From positions 1-41,286 of the forward strand of contig CAZAIM010000004.1 of NCBI GenBank assembly GCA_964485215.1: a stretch of 41,286 nucleotides of DNA, read 5' to 3'. The notes below the pieces were generated by a model that saw only the letters and a program-made list of their open reading frames with translations, was not told where the DNA came from and searched no databases. Shown here piece by piece: positions 16,936 through 25,230 of this stretch. The stretch comes from HGM04593 sp964485215 (GTDB lineage Bacteria; Bacteroidota; Bacteroidia; Bacteroidales; Bacteroidaceae). The position numbers and the translations under genes are program-made. The number at the start of each line of letters is the position of its first letter. The stretch's first letter is position 1.

Positions 16936-18057
16936 ATGAATCTGAAACAAGGCACATTGCTCCAAGGTGGGCGGTACCGTATAGAAAAGATCCTTGGCCA
17001 AGGCGGTTTCGGTATAACCTATCTTGCCGAGCAGAAATCTCCTTGCCGCAAGGTTGCCATCAAGGAGTTCTTTATGGCCGATTTCTGCGAACGTGACGGC
17101 GAAACTTCCATGGTAACTCTTGGTACGAGCGGCAGCCGCGAAATGGTTCAGCGTTACCTCGGCAAGTTTCTCAAGGAGGCGCAGAACATTGCAGAGCTTG
17201 AGCACCGCAACATAGTATCAATAATAGATATTTTCGAAGAAAACGGCACCGCATATTATGTGATGAAATATTGTGGCGGCGGTTCTCTCGCCGACCGCTT
17301 GAAGAATGGCCCTATGCCGGAAAATGAAGCAATACGTTATATCCGTCAGGTTGCAGATGCACTTGGTTTCATCCATAGCCGGAATATTATGCACCTCGAT
17401 GTCAAACCTGCCAACATTCTGCTTGACGATAAGGGCGAAGCCGTGCTTATAGACTTCGGCATATCCAAGCACTATGGCCGCGATGACAGAGCTACTACAT
17501 CTACTCCGGTTGGCATAAGTCACGGATATGCTCCGCTCGAACAGTACAGCAAGAGTGGCGTAAGCACCTTCTCTGCAGCTACCGACATATATTCGTTGGG
17601 TGCTACATTGTACAAACTTGTTACAGGCACAACGCCACCCGAGGCAAGTGAGGTCAACGACAGCGGCCTGCCTGTTTTGCCTTCAGGGCTCTCATCCGGT
17701 CTATGCCGTGCCGTTCGCGAGGCAATGCAGCCTCGTCGCGCCAACCGCCCACAGAGCATTGACGGTTTTCTCAAACTGTTCGATACCGCCAATGCACCCT
17801 CTGCCTACGAAGAGACAAAACCAATGCAGGTTAAGGAACGCGATGAGGAGAAAACCGTTGGCTTTAATATTGAAAAAACTGCCCTGCCCGATAAAAACAG
17901 TGTCAAATGGATGGACTTTGCGCAGTTCTGCGATTATAATGGATATTCATTGAAGAAAATGCTGTTTTTTACATACATCAAAAGAACTGCATTAATATCA
18001 TGGCTCGTATCGGTTGTGTTGATTGCAGTCGTCTTACTGTTATTTAATCACTACTAA
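16936..18057 (+). CDS. Tail-anchored serine/threonine protein kinase, non-RD type
   Basis: A 373-residue Hanks-type kinase. The glycine loop GQGGFG is at 21-26, the ATP-binding Lys43 is in VAIKEF, the probable helix-C Glu is 81, the catalytic loop HLDVKPAN has Asp155, and DFG is at 173-175. The residue before the catalytic Asp is Leu rather than Arg, so it is a non-RD kinase and probably does not need activation-loop phosphorylation. The activation segment ends GYAPLEQY, common in bacterial kinases. A linker (about 285-345) leads to one membrane segment at about 352-370, leaving three residues outside: a tail anchor with the kinase in the cytoplasm. It follows murI by 33 bases and precedes a WG-like membrane protein by 12. 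Confidence 0.9.
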   Translation: MNLKQGTLLQGGRYRIEKILGQGGFGITYLAEQKSPCRKVAIKEFFMADFCERDGETSMVTLGTSGSREMVQRYLGKFLKEAQNIAELEHRNIVSIIDIFEENGTAYYVMKYCGGGSLADRLKNGPMPENEAIRYIRQVADALGFIHSRNIMHLDVKPANILLDDKGEAVLIDFGISKHYGRDDRATTSTPVGISHGYAPLEQYSKSGVSTFSAATDIYSLGATLYKLVTGTTPPEASEVNDSGLPVLPSGLSSGLCRAVREAMQPRRANRPQSIDGFLKLFDTANAPSAYEETKPMQVKERDEEKTVGFNIEKTALPDKNSVKWMDFAQFCDYNGYSLKKMLFFTYIKRTALISWLVSVVLIAVVLLLFNHY

Positions 18058-18069
18058 TCAGATAGATAT

Positions 18070-18504
18070 ATGAACGTTGTTGAAAATATATTTGCAGTTG
18101 TTATTATTATAATTCTTGTTATAATTCTTGCAGTTGCAGTAATTTGCTCTATTTTGAGCATATTTAGTCGTCAATTAAACCCAATAACTCTTTGCGATAT
18201 TCAAGACACCTCTTCTCAATTCAAATTGATTAGGAATGAAAATGGACTTATGGGAATTTCTATGTGGCAGAGCAAGCGTTCTAAGCGGCTGTTACATATG
18301 AAGTACGATAATATTATCTGCATTAATGACGATACATTCATTTGTGCCCACAACGGATTTTACGGTATTTATAATGCTACAAAAAGGAAGATGGTTGTTC
18401 CAATGGAATACGATAGTATAGAATCCCGTGGCGGTTACCTTTATGCAAGGAGGGGTAACGACGTCTTTAAATATACCGACCGCGGCTATCGTGTTGTAGA
18501 ATAG
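18070..18504 (+). CDS. Small membrane-anchored protein with WG-like repeats
   Basis: A 144-residue protein with a strongly hydrophobic N-terminus (about residues 7-32, Ile/Val-rich) and a soluble part of about 110 residues. The soluble part has WG-repeat-like units: NGLMGIS...KYDNI, NGFYGIYNATKR...VVPMEYDSI and a last partial unit. The acidic start and the basic residue after the membrane segment favour a cytoplasmic C-terminal domain by the positive-inside rule. It starts 12 bases after the kinase, so the two are probably co-expressed and may interact at the membrane. Its base composition is visibly richer in A and T than its neighbours, suggesting rapid change or acquisition. The function is unknown. 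Confidence 0.7.
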   Translation: MNVVENIFAVVIIIILVIILAVAVICSILSIFSRQLNPITLCDIQDTSSQFKLIRNENGLMGISMWQSKRSKRLLHMKYDNIICINDDTFICAHNGFYGIYNATKRKMVVPMEYDSIESRGGYLYARRGNDVFKYTDRGYRVVE

Positions 18505-18517
18505 TTTGAAGGCGGTT

Positions 18518-19744
18518 TTATACGAACCTTTTTGTAAGCATTTTTACCGGCAGCCACACGGCAATGAAACCAACAACAAGCACCGTTGCAAAAACTGCAA
18601 CAACATCGCTTGCTGCAACCTCTACCGGGTAACTGTCGACTATGAAACCCTCTGTGCTGCCCATAGATATGAGCCCTAACTCCTGCTGTACAAAACAGAG
18701 TGCCAACCCTATGGTTATGCCTGCAACGGCTCCGATTGCCGAAATTATGCACCCCTCTATCACAAAAATGTTGGCAATGGTCTTGCCGTCTGCGCCCAGG
18801 CTGCGCAGGGTGTTCATATTGTCGCGTTTTTCAATTATAAGCATGGCGAGTGAACCTATGATGTTGAAGCAGGCTACAAGAAGAATGAATGTGAGAAACA
18901 GATAGGAAATGAACTTCTCAATCTGCATAACCTTGTATATGTCCTTCTGCTGCTCGTAGCGGTCCATTACAATGAATTCTTCTCCAAGAATATCTTCAAT
19001 CTCCCTTTTTGCCTTCTCAACGCTCTCGCCAGTCTTTATCTTCAGCTCCAGCGATGTGGCTTCATCGGCTTCGCGGCGAAACAGACGGCGTGCAAAATCG
19101 TCCGATGTTATAATGTATCCGGCATCGTACTTTGGCTGGTTAAGCACAAATATGAGACCGGTGGAGTAGAGCCTGCTCTTCTTGAAGTTGCGTGCAGGGA
19201 TTGTCATATTTACCTGCCCTGTTCTGTTGGGGGCATATATCTCAAAAGGTGTGGCAGGCCACATTCCGCAATTGAGCTGCTGTGCCAGCTCGCCTCCCAG
19301 TATCGCATAGCTGTTGCTGCCCTCTTCGAGCCTGAACTGGCCGTTGCCATAAAGCACCTGTTCAAAACCGGTGAGTTCCGTGAAATTCTCGTCAATGCCT
19401 TTTATGGTTACCATAGTCTGGCGGCCGTTGTATTCAATCATTGCCTTGTCTTCGATGCCGAACGACAGGGCTTCGACCTGCGGCAACTGTTCTACCTGTG
19501 CTATCGGCAGTGTACCTTTCCTGAAGCTCTTTCCCTTGGCGGTGGTTATCTTTATGTCGGGGTCGAATGCCGTGAACTGGTCGGCCACTACGCTCTGGAA
19601 TCCGTTGAATACCGACAAGGCGCAAATCATGGCAGCTGTTGCCAATGCCACACCGGCAATGGCCACCCCGGAGATTATGTTAATCACCTGGTGGCTCTTC
19701 TTCGAAAAAAGGTATCGTTTGGCAATGTATAGCGAAAGGTTCAT
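18518..19744 (-). CDS. ABC transporter permease, LolC/LolE-type lipoprotein release
   Basis: A 408-residue FtsX-like permease. It starts LSLYIAKRYLFSKKSHQVINIIS, typical of LolC/LolE, with a first membrane helix (about 20-48), a large periplasmic MacB-like domain (about 50-265) and three membrane helices near the C-terminus ending WLPVKMLTKRFV. The Lol complex extracts mature lipoproteins from the inner membrane. Its likely ATPase partner, a LolD-type protein, is encoded separately at 31789-32454. The gene starts 14 bases after rbfA on the same strand. Its 3' end lies only 13 bases from the convergent WG-like gene, with no obvious terminator between them. Confidence 0.9.
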   Translation of the reverse strand: MNLSLYIAKRYLFSKKSHQVINIISGVAIAGVALATAAMICALSVFNGFQSVVADQFTAFDPDIKITTAKGKSFRKGTLPIAQVEQLPQVEALSFGIEDKAMIEYNGRQTMVTIKGIDENFTELTGFEQVLYGNGQFRLEEGSNSYAILGGELAQQLNCGMWPATPFEIYAPNRTGQVNMTIPARNFKKSRLYSTGLIFVLNQPKYDAGYIITSDDFARRLFRREADEATSLELKIKTGESVEKAKREIEDILGEEFIVMDRYEQQKDIYKVMQIEKFISYLFLTFILLVACFNIIGSLAMLIIEKRDNMNTLRSLGADGKTIANIFVIEGCIISAIGAVAGITIGLALCFVQQELGLISMGSTEGFIVDSYPVEVAASDVVAVFATVLVVGFIAVWLPVKMLTKRFV

Positions 19745-19758
19745 TGGAGGATGGTTCC

Positions 19759-20094
19759 TTATTCCTTCAGCAGTTTGTCTATGTTCTCGATGTAATCGAG
19801 AGAATCGTCGATGAAGAACTTTATCTCGGGTATTATGCGCAGCTGGTGACGCACCCTGTTGCCAAGTTCAAACCTTATGGCCTTTATGTTCTCGTTCAGG
19901 TGTTTTACTACCTCTTCTCCCTTTTCCGAGGGAAAAATGCTTAGGTATGCCTTGGCAATGCCAAGGTCTGGGCTTACGCGCACTGCGCTAACCGATACCA
20001 TAATGCCGCGTGTCTCCTTTGCAAGCCTTAGCAGAATGTCGCCAAGTTCCTTCTGTATGAGACGCGAAATCTTGTTCTGTCTTGTACTGTCCAT
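19759..20094 (-). CDS. rbfA: Ribosome-binding factor A
   Basis: A 111-residue protein with the RbfA KH-like fold: RQNKISRLIQKELGDILLRL at the N-terminus, the central VSAVRVSPDLGIAKAYLSIFP segment and the C-terminal RHQLRIIPEIKFFIDDSLDY. It helps mature the 5' end of 16S rRNA on the small subunit during cold or rapid growth. The gene is downstream of the O-methyltransferase on the same strand and 14 bases upstream of the Lol-type permease. Length and motifs are standard. Confidence 0.95.
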   Translation of the reverse strand: MDSTRQNKISRLIQKELGDILLRLAKETRGIMVSVSAVRVSPDLGIAKAYLSIFPSEKGEEVVKHLNENIKAIRFELGNRVRHQLRIIPEIKFFIDDSLDYIENIDKLLKE

Positions 20095-20141
20095 CGTATA
20101 TGTTTTGAAGCTGTTTTAATTTCTGAAAATATATTCTCCTT

Positions 20142-20158
20142 ATATCGGGGGCCGATAT
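20142..20158. other. Short inverted repeat between the O-methyltransferase and rbfA genes
   Basis: ATATCGG (20142-20148) and CCGATAT (20152-20158) form a perfect seven-base inverted repeat around GGG. It lies upstream of rbfA, about 50 bases from its start codon, and downstream of the O-methyltransferase stop. There is no T-run, so an operator or weak terminator are both possible. Confidence 0.3.
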
Positions 20159-20194
20159 TCCGTTGTTTTTTTATATTCAAAAATGTCTGTTTTC

Positions 20195-20833
20195 TTACTG
20201 TTTTTTTCTTATTATCGTCAATCCGTCGCGCAACGGCAGAATAACAACTTCAACCCTTTCGTCGTTGCGCACAAGGTCATTGAACTCCCTTACCCCGTTT
20301 GTTTGTGCATCCTGTCTCTGCGGCTCAATGACATGCCCGTCCCATAGGGTGTTGTCGGCAAGAATCCAGCCGCCCTCGTTAAGGTGCTCAAGTGCGAGAT
20401 TGTAGTACTTCACATATTCGCGCTTGTTGCCGTCGATGAATACAAGGTCGAACTTCTCGTTCATTTCGGGCACAATCTTCAAGGCATCGCCAATTATGAA
20501 CTCAATCTTTCCGCCATGCTCCGACCCTTCTATCCATCGCCGTGTGAAATCCTCCAGCTCATCCTCTACCTCAAAGGTGTAGAGTTTGCCGTCATTTTCG
20601 AGCCCTTCGGCCATGCAGAGTGCCGAATAGCCGGTGAAGGTTCCTATTTCGAGAACTCTTTTAGGCCTTATCATTTTTACGAGGAACTTCAGCAGTCGTC
20701 CCTGTATGTGCCCCGATGCCATCTGTGGCGCAAGTATCTCTATGTGTGTGGCGCGGAACAGCCTGTAGAGGTATTCCCCCTCAGGGCTGCTGTGGTCGGC
20801 AATGTATTGGTCAAGAGGTGTGGTAAGGCTCAT
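20195..20833 (-). CDS. O-methyltransferase, SAM-dependent (class I, COMT-like family 3)
   Basis: A 212-residue Rossmann-fold methyltransferase. The SAM-binding motif VLEIGTFTGYSAL is near residues 80-92, and the acidic metal and substrate segment FDLVFIDGNKREY and ADNTLWDG match the catechol-type O-methyltransferase family. These enzymes methylate hydroxyl groups of small molecules, and some bacterial members modify tRNA (TrmR-like); the substrate here cannot be told. The length is usual. It has its own promoter at 20912-20943 on the minus strand and leads into rbfA. Confidence 0.88.
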   Translation of the reverse strand: MSLTTPLDQYIADHSSPEGEYLYRLFRATHIEILAPQMASGHIQGRLLKFLVKMIRPKRVLEIGTFTGYSALCMAEGLENDGKLYTFEVEDELEDFTRRWIEGSEHGGKIEFIIGDALKIVPEMNEKFDLVFIDGNKREYVKYYNLALEHLNEGGWILADNTLWDGHVIEPQRQDAQTNGVREFNDLVRNDERVEVVILPLRDGLTIIRKKQ

Positions 20834-20911
20834 CCCCGTGCAATTTATAACAGTTGATTATGACAATTGGTCTGAAAGGGATTCAAGCAGTTTCCTACGG
20901 CCTTTCAGTCT

Positions 20912-20943
20912 GCGAAGATACAACATTTTGCCGAGCAAGCAAA
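20912..20943 (-). promoter_or_regulatory. Bacteroidetes-type promoter of the O-methyltransferase gene
   Basis: On the minus strand TTTG (20943-20940) and TATCTTCGC (20920-20912) are separated by exactly 19 bases. The predicted transcript starts near 20905, giving a leader of about 70 bases. The opposite-strand xerD promoter lies about 40 bases away. Confidence 0.65.
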
Positions 20944-20984
20944 AATGTTGCGGCTGTTGCTGTTCTGCTGTTGGGTTTTTTTGT

Positions 20985-20993
20985 TATTTTCGC
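20985..20993 (+). promoter_or_regulatory. Predicted -7 box of the xerD-type gene
   Basis: TATTTTCGC matches the -7 box form seen elsewhere in the window. There is no good TTTG at -33. A transcript starting near 21000 supports ATG 21011 as the start codon and excludes the hydrophobic N-terminal extension that would begin at 20945. Confidence 0.45.
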
Positions 20994-21010
20994 AGCATAA
21001 TTGCCTGTCT

Positions 21011-21931
21011 ATGCCAAAAGATGCCACTGCCACACCGAAATCGCCTCGTATGCGTTACCGAATGTATCTGCAGCTCGAGAAGTCGTTGCGTCCAATGACC
21101 GTTGAAGCCTATCTTGGCGATGTGGAGAAGCTCTCCGGCTATCTTGGCGGCGGCGACGGAGAGCTGCTCGCAGTCACGAGAGAACAGCTTCGCGGCTTTC
21201 TTGCATCGCTTGCCGATGTTGGCATACATGCACGTTCACAGGCTCGCATACTTTCATCGCTGCGTTCCTTCTATGGCTTCTTGCGGCTGGATGGCTATAT
21301 TGGCACCGACCCCACAGAGCTTGTCGATTCACCCAAGATAGGCATGCACCTGCCCGATGTCCTTTCCTTGCAGGAGATAGACGACATAATAGATGCCATC
21401 GACCTTTCCAAAAACGAGGGGCAGCGCAACAGGGCAATCATAGAGGTGCTCTACAGTTGTGGGCTCCGTGTGTCGGAACTCTGTACCCTGCGCCTCTCCA
21501 ATCTGCACATCGAAGAACGTTTCATACGCGTTACGGGAAAGGGTGACAAGCAGCGTCTTGTGCCAATCTCCTCGCGAGCTATAGCCGAACTCGAAGCCTA
21601 TTTCGCCGACAGGGAAAGAATAAGCATAAAGCCCGGCAACGAAGACTATATCTTTATCAGCGAACGCTTGAAGAAGAGGCTTTCCCGGATAACGGTCTTT
21701 CACATTGTGAAGGAACTTGTTATGGCGGCAGGCATAAAGAAGAGTGTCAGCCCTCATACCTTCCGTCACTCCTTTGCAACGCATCTGCTCGAGGGCGGCG
21801 CAAATCTGCGTGTCATACAGGCGATGCTTGGGCACGAGAGCATTGCCACTACCGAAATCTATGCCCACATCGATTCAAAACGCCTGCGCGAAGAGATAAT
21901 CCTGCATCATCCGCGTAACCGCAGGTTGTGA
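21011..21931 (+). CDS. xerD: Tyrosine recombinase, XerC/XerD type
   Basis: A 306-residue site-specific recombinase. The N-terminal SAM-like DNA-binding domain (about residues 15-100) contains LRPMTVEAYLGDVEKL. The catalytic domain has Arg153 (CGLRVSEL), Lys177 (GKGDKQR), His249 and Arg252 (PHTFRHSF), His275 (LGHES) and the nucleophile Tyr284 (EIYAHI). Size and full conservation fit a housekeeping Xer protein that resolves chromosome dimers. Nothing around it suggests an integrated element: no inverted-repeat array, integrase-type arm domain or neighbouring tRNA is seen. Confidence 0.92.
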   Translation: MPKDATATPKSPRMRYRMYLQLEKSLRPMTVEAYLGDVEKLSGYLGGGDGELLAVTREQLRGFLASLADVGIHARSQARILSSLRSFYGFLRLDGYIGTDPTELVDSPKIGMHLPDVLSLQEIDDIIDAIDLSKNEGQRNRAIIEVLYSCGLRVSELCTLRLSNLHIEERFIRVTGKGDKQRLVPISSRAIAELEAYFADRERISIKPGNEDYIFISERLKKRLSRITVFHIVKELVMAAGIKKSVSPHTFRHSFATHLLEGGANLRVIQAMLGHESIATTEIYAHIDSKRLREEIILHHPRNRRL

Positions 21932-21968
21932 AAAATATAAAATATTTGCTTATACGTTGCTCTTTCGT

Positions 21969-21999
21969 TTTGTGAATTGAAAGAGTAGAATTAACTTTG
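21969..21999 (+). promoter_or_regulatory. Bacteroidetes-type promoter of the TPR lipoprotein gene
   Basis: TTTG at 21969-21972 and TAACTTTG at 21992-21999 are separated by 19 bases, a full match to the -33/-7 consensus. The leader to ATG 22068 is about 60 bases. This is one of the best promoters in the window and suggests strong expression. Confidence 0.72.
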
Positions 22000-22067
22000 T
22001 ACAATAAATGGCACTCAATTACCGAAGAGTGCAGCACGGCAATAACAAATCCAATAATTTATAATCA

Positions 22068-23771
22068 ATGTTTAAGAAAATCAATTTATTGCTTACTCTT
22101 GCAGTAGCAGTTCTCTTGGGCTCTTGCAGTTCAAAGATGAAGCAGATGACACCGGATCTTTTCACAGTAACTCCGGGTGTTCTGGAGGTTGTCGGCAGCG
22201 AGGTGCCGGTAGTGGTTGACGGCAAGTTCCCGGCAAAGTACTTCAACAAGAAATCGGTTCTCACCATTACACCGGTTCTCAAGTATAATGGCGGTGAGGC
22301 GTTGGCCGAGCCTATGACTTTCCAGGGCGAGAAGGTGCGCGGCAACGACAGAGCCATTTCCTATGACAATGGCGGCACATTCCGTATGAAAATGAGTTTC
22401 GACTATGTTCCCGAAATGGAGGATGCTGAACTCTATCTTCGTTTCGTTGTGAACAAGGGCTCTAAGGTGTACACTCTTCCCGAAGTGAAGATTGCCGATG
22501 GGTGTGTGGCAACATCGCAGCTCTATCGCCAGACAGCTGCCAAGGCCAATATAGCTTATGGTGAGGATGCTTTCCAGCGTGTCATAAAGCAGGCTAAGGA
22601 GGCGAACATCATGTTCCTTATCCAGCAGACGAACTTGCGTACATCGGAACTCAACAGCACCGACATGAAGGCTCTGAAGGCTTCTATCGTTGATGTTGCA
22701 ACAGATTATGAAAACAAGGTGCTCGATGATGTGCAGATATCGGCATACGCATCTCCCGATGGCAAGATGGACCTTAACTACGACCTTTCAGCCGGTCGTG
22801 AGGCTGCTGCGGCAAAGTATATGAAGAATGAACTCAAGAAGGCTAAACTCGACGGTTTTGTAGACAGCGAGTACACTGCCGAGGACTGGGAAGGCTTCAG
22901 CGAACTTGTTGCAAACTCTAATCTGCCCGACAAGGAGCTTATTCTCCGCGTACTCTCAATGTACGAAGACCCGGAGGAGCGCGAGCAGCAGATAAAGAAT
23001 ATCTCTTCGGTATACAGCGAACTTGCCGATGAAATCCTGCCTAAGCTCCGCCGTGCGCGCATCACCTTGAACTATCAGCTCATTGGCCGTTCCGATGACC
23101 AGATTATAGCACAGTATGCAGCCGACCCTGCCGAGCTCTCTTTGGAGGAGATTCTCTACTCTTCAATCCTCACCGAGGACGTGGCAAAGCAGCAGGAAAT
23201 CTTCAACACAGCGATTAAGCTTCATCCGGGCGACTTCCGTGCATATAATAACCTTGGTGTAATTGCATATAAGCAGGGCGACTACAGCACCGCAGGAAGC
23301 TACTTTGTAAAGGCTGCCAATGCCGATTCTTCAGCTCCCGAAGTTAAGATAAACCTTGGCTATGTTGAGCTCCTTAAGGGTAACGTTGCTGCAGCCGAAA
23401 CAATGATTACGATGGGTGCCGATGCCAAGGCCGGTGATGAGGCTCTTGGAAACCTCTATATTGCTCAGGGTGACTATGCACGTGCAGCCTCTCTCCTTGA
23501 GGGCAGCAACACCAATAGTGCCCTTCTTGCCCAGCTGCTCAACAAGAACTACAGTGCGGCGCGCAAGACACTTGAGAAGATAGAGACCCCCGACGCTACA
23601 ACACACTATATCAAGGCTGTTCTTGGTGCAAGAACCTCGAACGTGGCATTCGTGTATGATGGCTTGAGGAATGCAGTGAAACTCGACCCTTCTTTGGCCA
23701 AGAAAGCTGCCGGCGATCTTGAATTTACCAAGTATCTTCAGGACGCTACATTCCAGTCAATCCTGAAGTAA
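22068..23771 (+). CDS. Lipoprotein with OmpA-like segment and tetratricopeptide repeats
   Basis: A 567-residue predicted lipoprotein; the lipobox LLGSC gives the acylated Cys at 20. Residues about 25-150 form a beta-rich domain (VTPGVLEVVGSEVPVVVDGK). Residues about 190-265 resemble an OmpA-type peptidoglycan-binding fold, with a hydrophobic strand followed by VQISAYASPDGKMDLNYDLS and AGREAAAAKYM. Residues about 385-500 carry TPRs, such as AYNNLGVIAYKQGDYSTAGSYF and ALGNLYIAQGDYARAASLL. It probably links the outer membrane to the cell wall or scaffolds a complex in the periplasm; this is inference. It has a strong promoter, and dprA follows 20 bases later. Confidence 0.78.
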   Translation: MFKKINLLLTLAVAVLLGSCSSKMKQMTPDLFTVTPGVLEVVGSEVPVVVDGKFPAKYFNKKSVLTITPVLKYNGGEALAEPMTFQGEKVRGNDRAISYDNGGTFRMKMSFDYVPEMEDAELYLRFVVNKGSKVYTLPEVKIADGCVATSQLYRQTAAKANIAYGEDAFQRVIKQAKEANIMFLIQQTNLRTSELNSTDMKALKASIVDVATDYENKVLDDVQISAYASPDGKMDLNYDLSAGREAAAAKYMKNELKKAKLDGFVDSEYTAEDWEGFSELVANSNLPDKELILRVLSMYEDPEEREQQIKNISSVYSELADEILPKLRRARITLNYQLIGRSDDQIIAQYAADPAELSLEEILYSSILTEDVAKQQEIFNTAIKLHPGDFRAYNNLGVIAYKQGDYSTAGSYFVKAANADSSAPEVKINLGYVELLKGNVAAAETMITMGADAKAGDEALGNLYIAQGDYARAASLLEGSNTNSALLAQLLNKNYSAARKTLEKIETPDATTHYIKAVLGARTSNVAFVYDGLRNAVKLDPSLAKKAAGDLEFTKYLQDATFQSILK

Positions 23772-23791
23772 TTACGCCGCAAGGTACTGTA

Positions 23792-24922
23792 GTGGCAAAT
23801 ACAATCATAAGTGAACAGGTTGCGATGCTTGCGCTCTCACGCGCGCAAGTGCCGCAACTTGCTCTTTTGCGCAATCTCATAGATGAGGCCGGCAGCGCAA
23901 AGATGCTCCTTGAGAATGCGGCCGACATACAGAGCATACTCCCCGATGCGTCGCCGAGACTTGTCGCGCTTCTTTCCGACAAATCGCTTGTCGAAAGTGC
24001 CGAGCGCGAAATGGAGTTCATAGAGAAGAACGCCATTAAACTTATATGCCTGGGCGATGAAGCCTATCCCTGTCGTCTTGCCGAATGTTCCGATGCTCCT
24101 CTTGTGCTTCATTCAATGGGCAATGCCAATCTCAACGCCAGACATATTGTCTCTATCGTCGGGACTAGGCACGCAAGCGAGTATGGCAAGGAATTGTGTG
24201 CCAATTTTGTTGCCGACCTTGCACGCTTTGTGCCCGGCACGCTCGTTGTCAGTGGTCTTGCCTATGGCATTGATATCTGTGCTCACCGAGCGGCATTGAA
24301 GGCAGGGCTGCCCACGGTGGGAGTTCTTGCCCACGGTCTCGACCAATTATATCCCGGTGCACATCGCGCAACTGCCAAGAGTATGCTCGAGAATGGAGGC
24401 CTGCTAACCGAGTTTGTGAGTGGCACAAACCCTCTGCGCCCCTATTTTGTACAGCGTAACAGAATTGTAGCCGGCATTGCCGATGCAACGGTGGTGGTTG
24501 AGTCGGCATCAAAGGGCGGTTCTCTGATTACCGCTTCGCTGGCAAGCAGCTATGCCCGCGACTGTTTTGCTTTCCCGGGTCGGGTGAACGACCAGTATTC
24601 GCAGGGGTGTAACGAGCTCGTAAGCCGCAATAAAGCGGCTCTTATAACAAGTGCCTATGACTTTGTAGAGGCAATGAACTGGGATGCCGGTGTTAAGAAG
24701 AAAAGCGCGGAGCCGCAGAGAGAACTCTTTCCCGAACTTGCACCCGACGAGGCTGCTGTAATGACGGCACTGCGCGCAAGCAGCGACGGCCTGCAGGTGA
24801 ACCAAATGGTTGTAGGGCTCAACATCCCAATAAACAAACTGCTTCCGCTGCTCTTCGAAATGGAGATGAAGGGCTATATAAAGGCCGTTGCCGGTGGCTC
24901 TTACCGTGCAACGGCAATGTAG
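23792..24922 (+). CDS. dprA: DNA-processing protein DprA
   Basis: A 376-residue protein of the DprA/Smf family, which loads RecA on incoming single-stranded DNA in natural transformation. A short N-terminal helical domain (about 1-80) precedes the Rossmann-like core with IVGTRHASEYG, VSGLAYGIDICAH, VGVLAHGLDQLYP, RNRIVAGIADATVVVE and GGSLITASLA. The C-terminal winged-helix domain (about 310-375) ends YIKAVAGGSYRA. The likely start is GTG 23792; ATG 23825 is an alternative that loses 11 residues. Some Bacteroidales carry dprA without proven competence, so transformation should not be assumed. Confidence 0.93.
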   Translation: MANTIISEQVAMLALSRAQVPQLALLRNLIDEAGSAKMLLENAADIQSILPDASPRLVALLSDKSLVESAEREMEFIEKNAIKLICLGDEAYPCRLAECSDAPLVLHSMGNANLNARHIVSIVGTRHASEYGKELCANFVADLARFVPGTLVVSGLAYGIDICAHRAALKAGLPTVGVLAHGLDQLYPGAHRATAKSMLENGGLLTEFVSGTNPLRPYFVQRNRIVAGIADATVVVESASKGGSLITASLASSYARDCFAFPGRVNDQYSQGCNELVSRNKAALITSAYDFVEAMNWDAGVKKKSAEPQRELFPELAPDEAAVMTALRASSDGLQVNQMVVGLNIPINKLLPLLFEMEMKGYIKAVAGGSYRATAM

Positions 24923-24999
24923 CCAGCAAGCATCATTTCTTAGAACCTATGTAGCTTGCGTTGAGGAAAATCATTCCACGGGCTTCACAAAACGGCCGC

Positions 25000-25101
25000 C
25001 TATCTGACCAATACCTTCCTGTTGTTTATAATGTAGATACCAGGAAGTGCAGTTCCGTTTATTTCTCTTCCGTTCAAATCGTAAACGCTTTTCTTGTCCA
25101 T
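25000..25101 (-). pseudogene. Orphan fragment of a type IX (Por) secretion C-terminal sorting domain
   Basis: This is a 33-codon reading frame running from ATG 25101 to TAG 25000-25002. It contains VYDLNGREING, then LPGIYIINNRKVLVR at its end, the pattern found at the extreme C-terminus of many Bacteroidetes surface proteins (VYDLxGR...GIYIINGKKVxVK). A TAA codon stands directly before the ATG in the same frame, and the sequence upstream does not resemble a cargo protein. I read it as the remnant of a lost cargo gene; a free-standing peptide is less likely. The rest of the 24923-25230 gap holds only the hflX promoter. Confidence 0.6.
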
Positions 25102-25194
25102 TTATTTGCAATGATATAAATTCAAACAGCTTCTAAAAACAAAACGTTTCAATAATTTATTCGTCTTTCGTTTAGCAACCATAAAAAATATCAT

Positions 25195-25203
25195 TATCTT
25201 CGC
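25195..25203 (+). promoter_or_regulatory. Predicted -7 box of hflX
   Basis: TATCTTCGC, the same form as before ribD and the O-methyltransferase gene. At the -33 position TTTAG stands in place of TTTG. The leader to ATG 25231 would be about 20 bases. Confidence 0.5.
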
Positions 25204-25230
25204 ATAAAATTGATAACCGTATAGTTTTTG

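Noticed and set aside
16075..17205. 376-codon open frame on the minus strand opposite murI and the kinase gene
   Set aside because: Both plus-strand genes are unmistakable, and the antisense translation is rich in Cys, His and Tyr with no family resemblance.
20945..21010. Hydrophobic N-terminal extension of the XerD-type protein
   Set aside because: It overlaps a predicted promoter, and a membrane segment would not fit a DNA recombinase; ATG 21011 gives the normal start.
21011..21931. Tyrosine recombinase as sign of an integrated mobile element
   Set aside because: Size, full XerC/D motifs and core-gene neighbours point to the chromosomal dimer resolution enzyme; no attachment repeats or cargo genes are visible.
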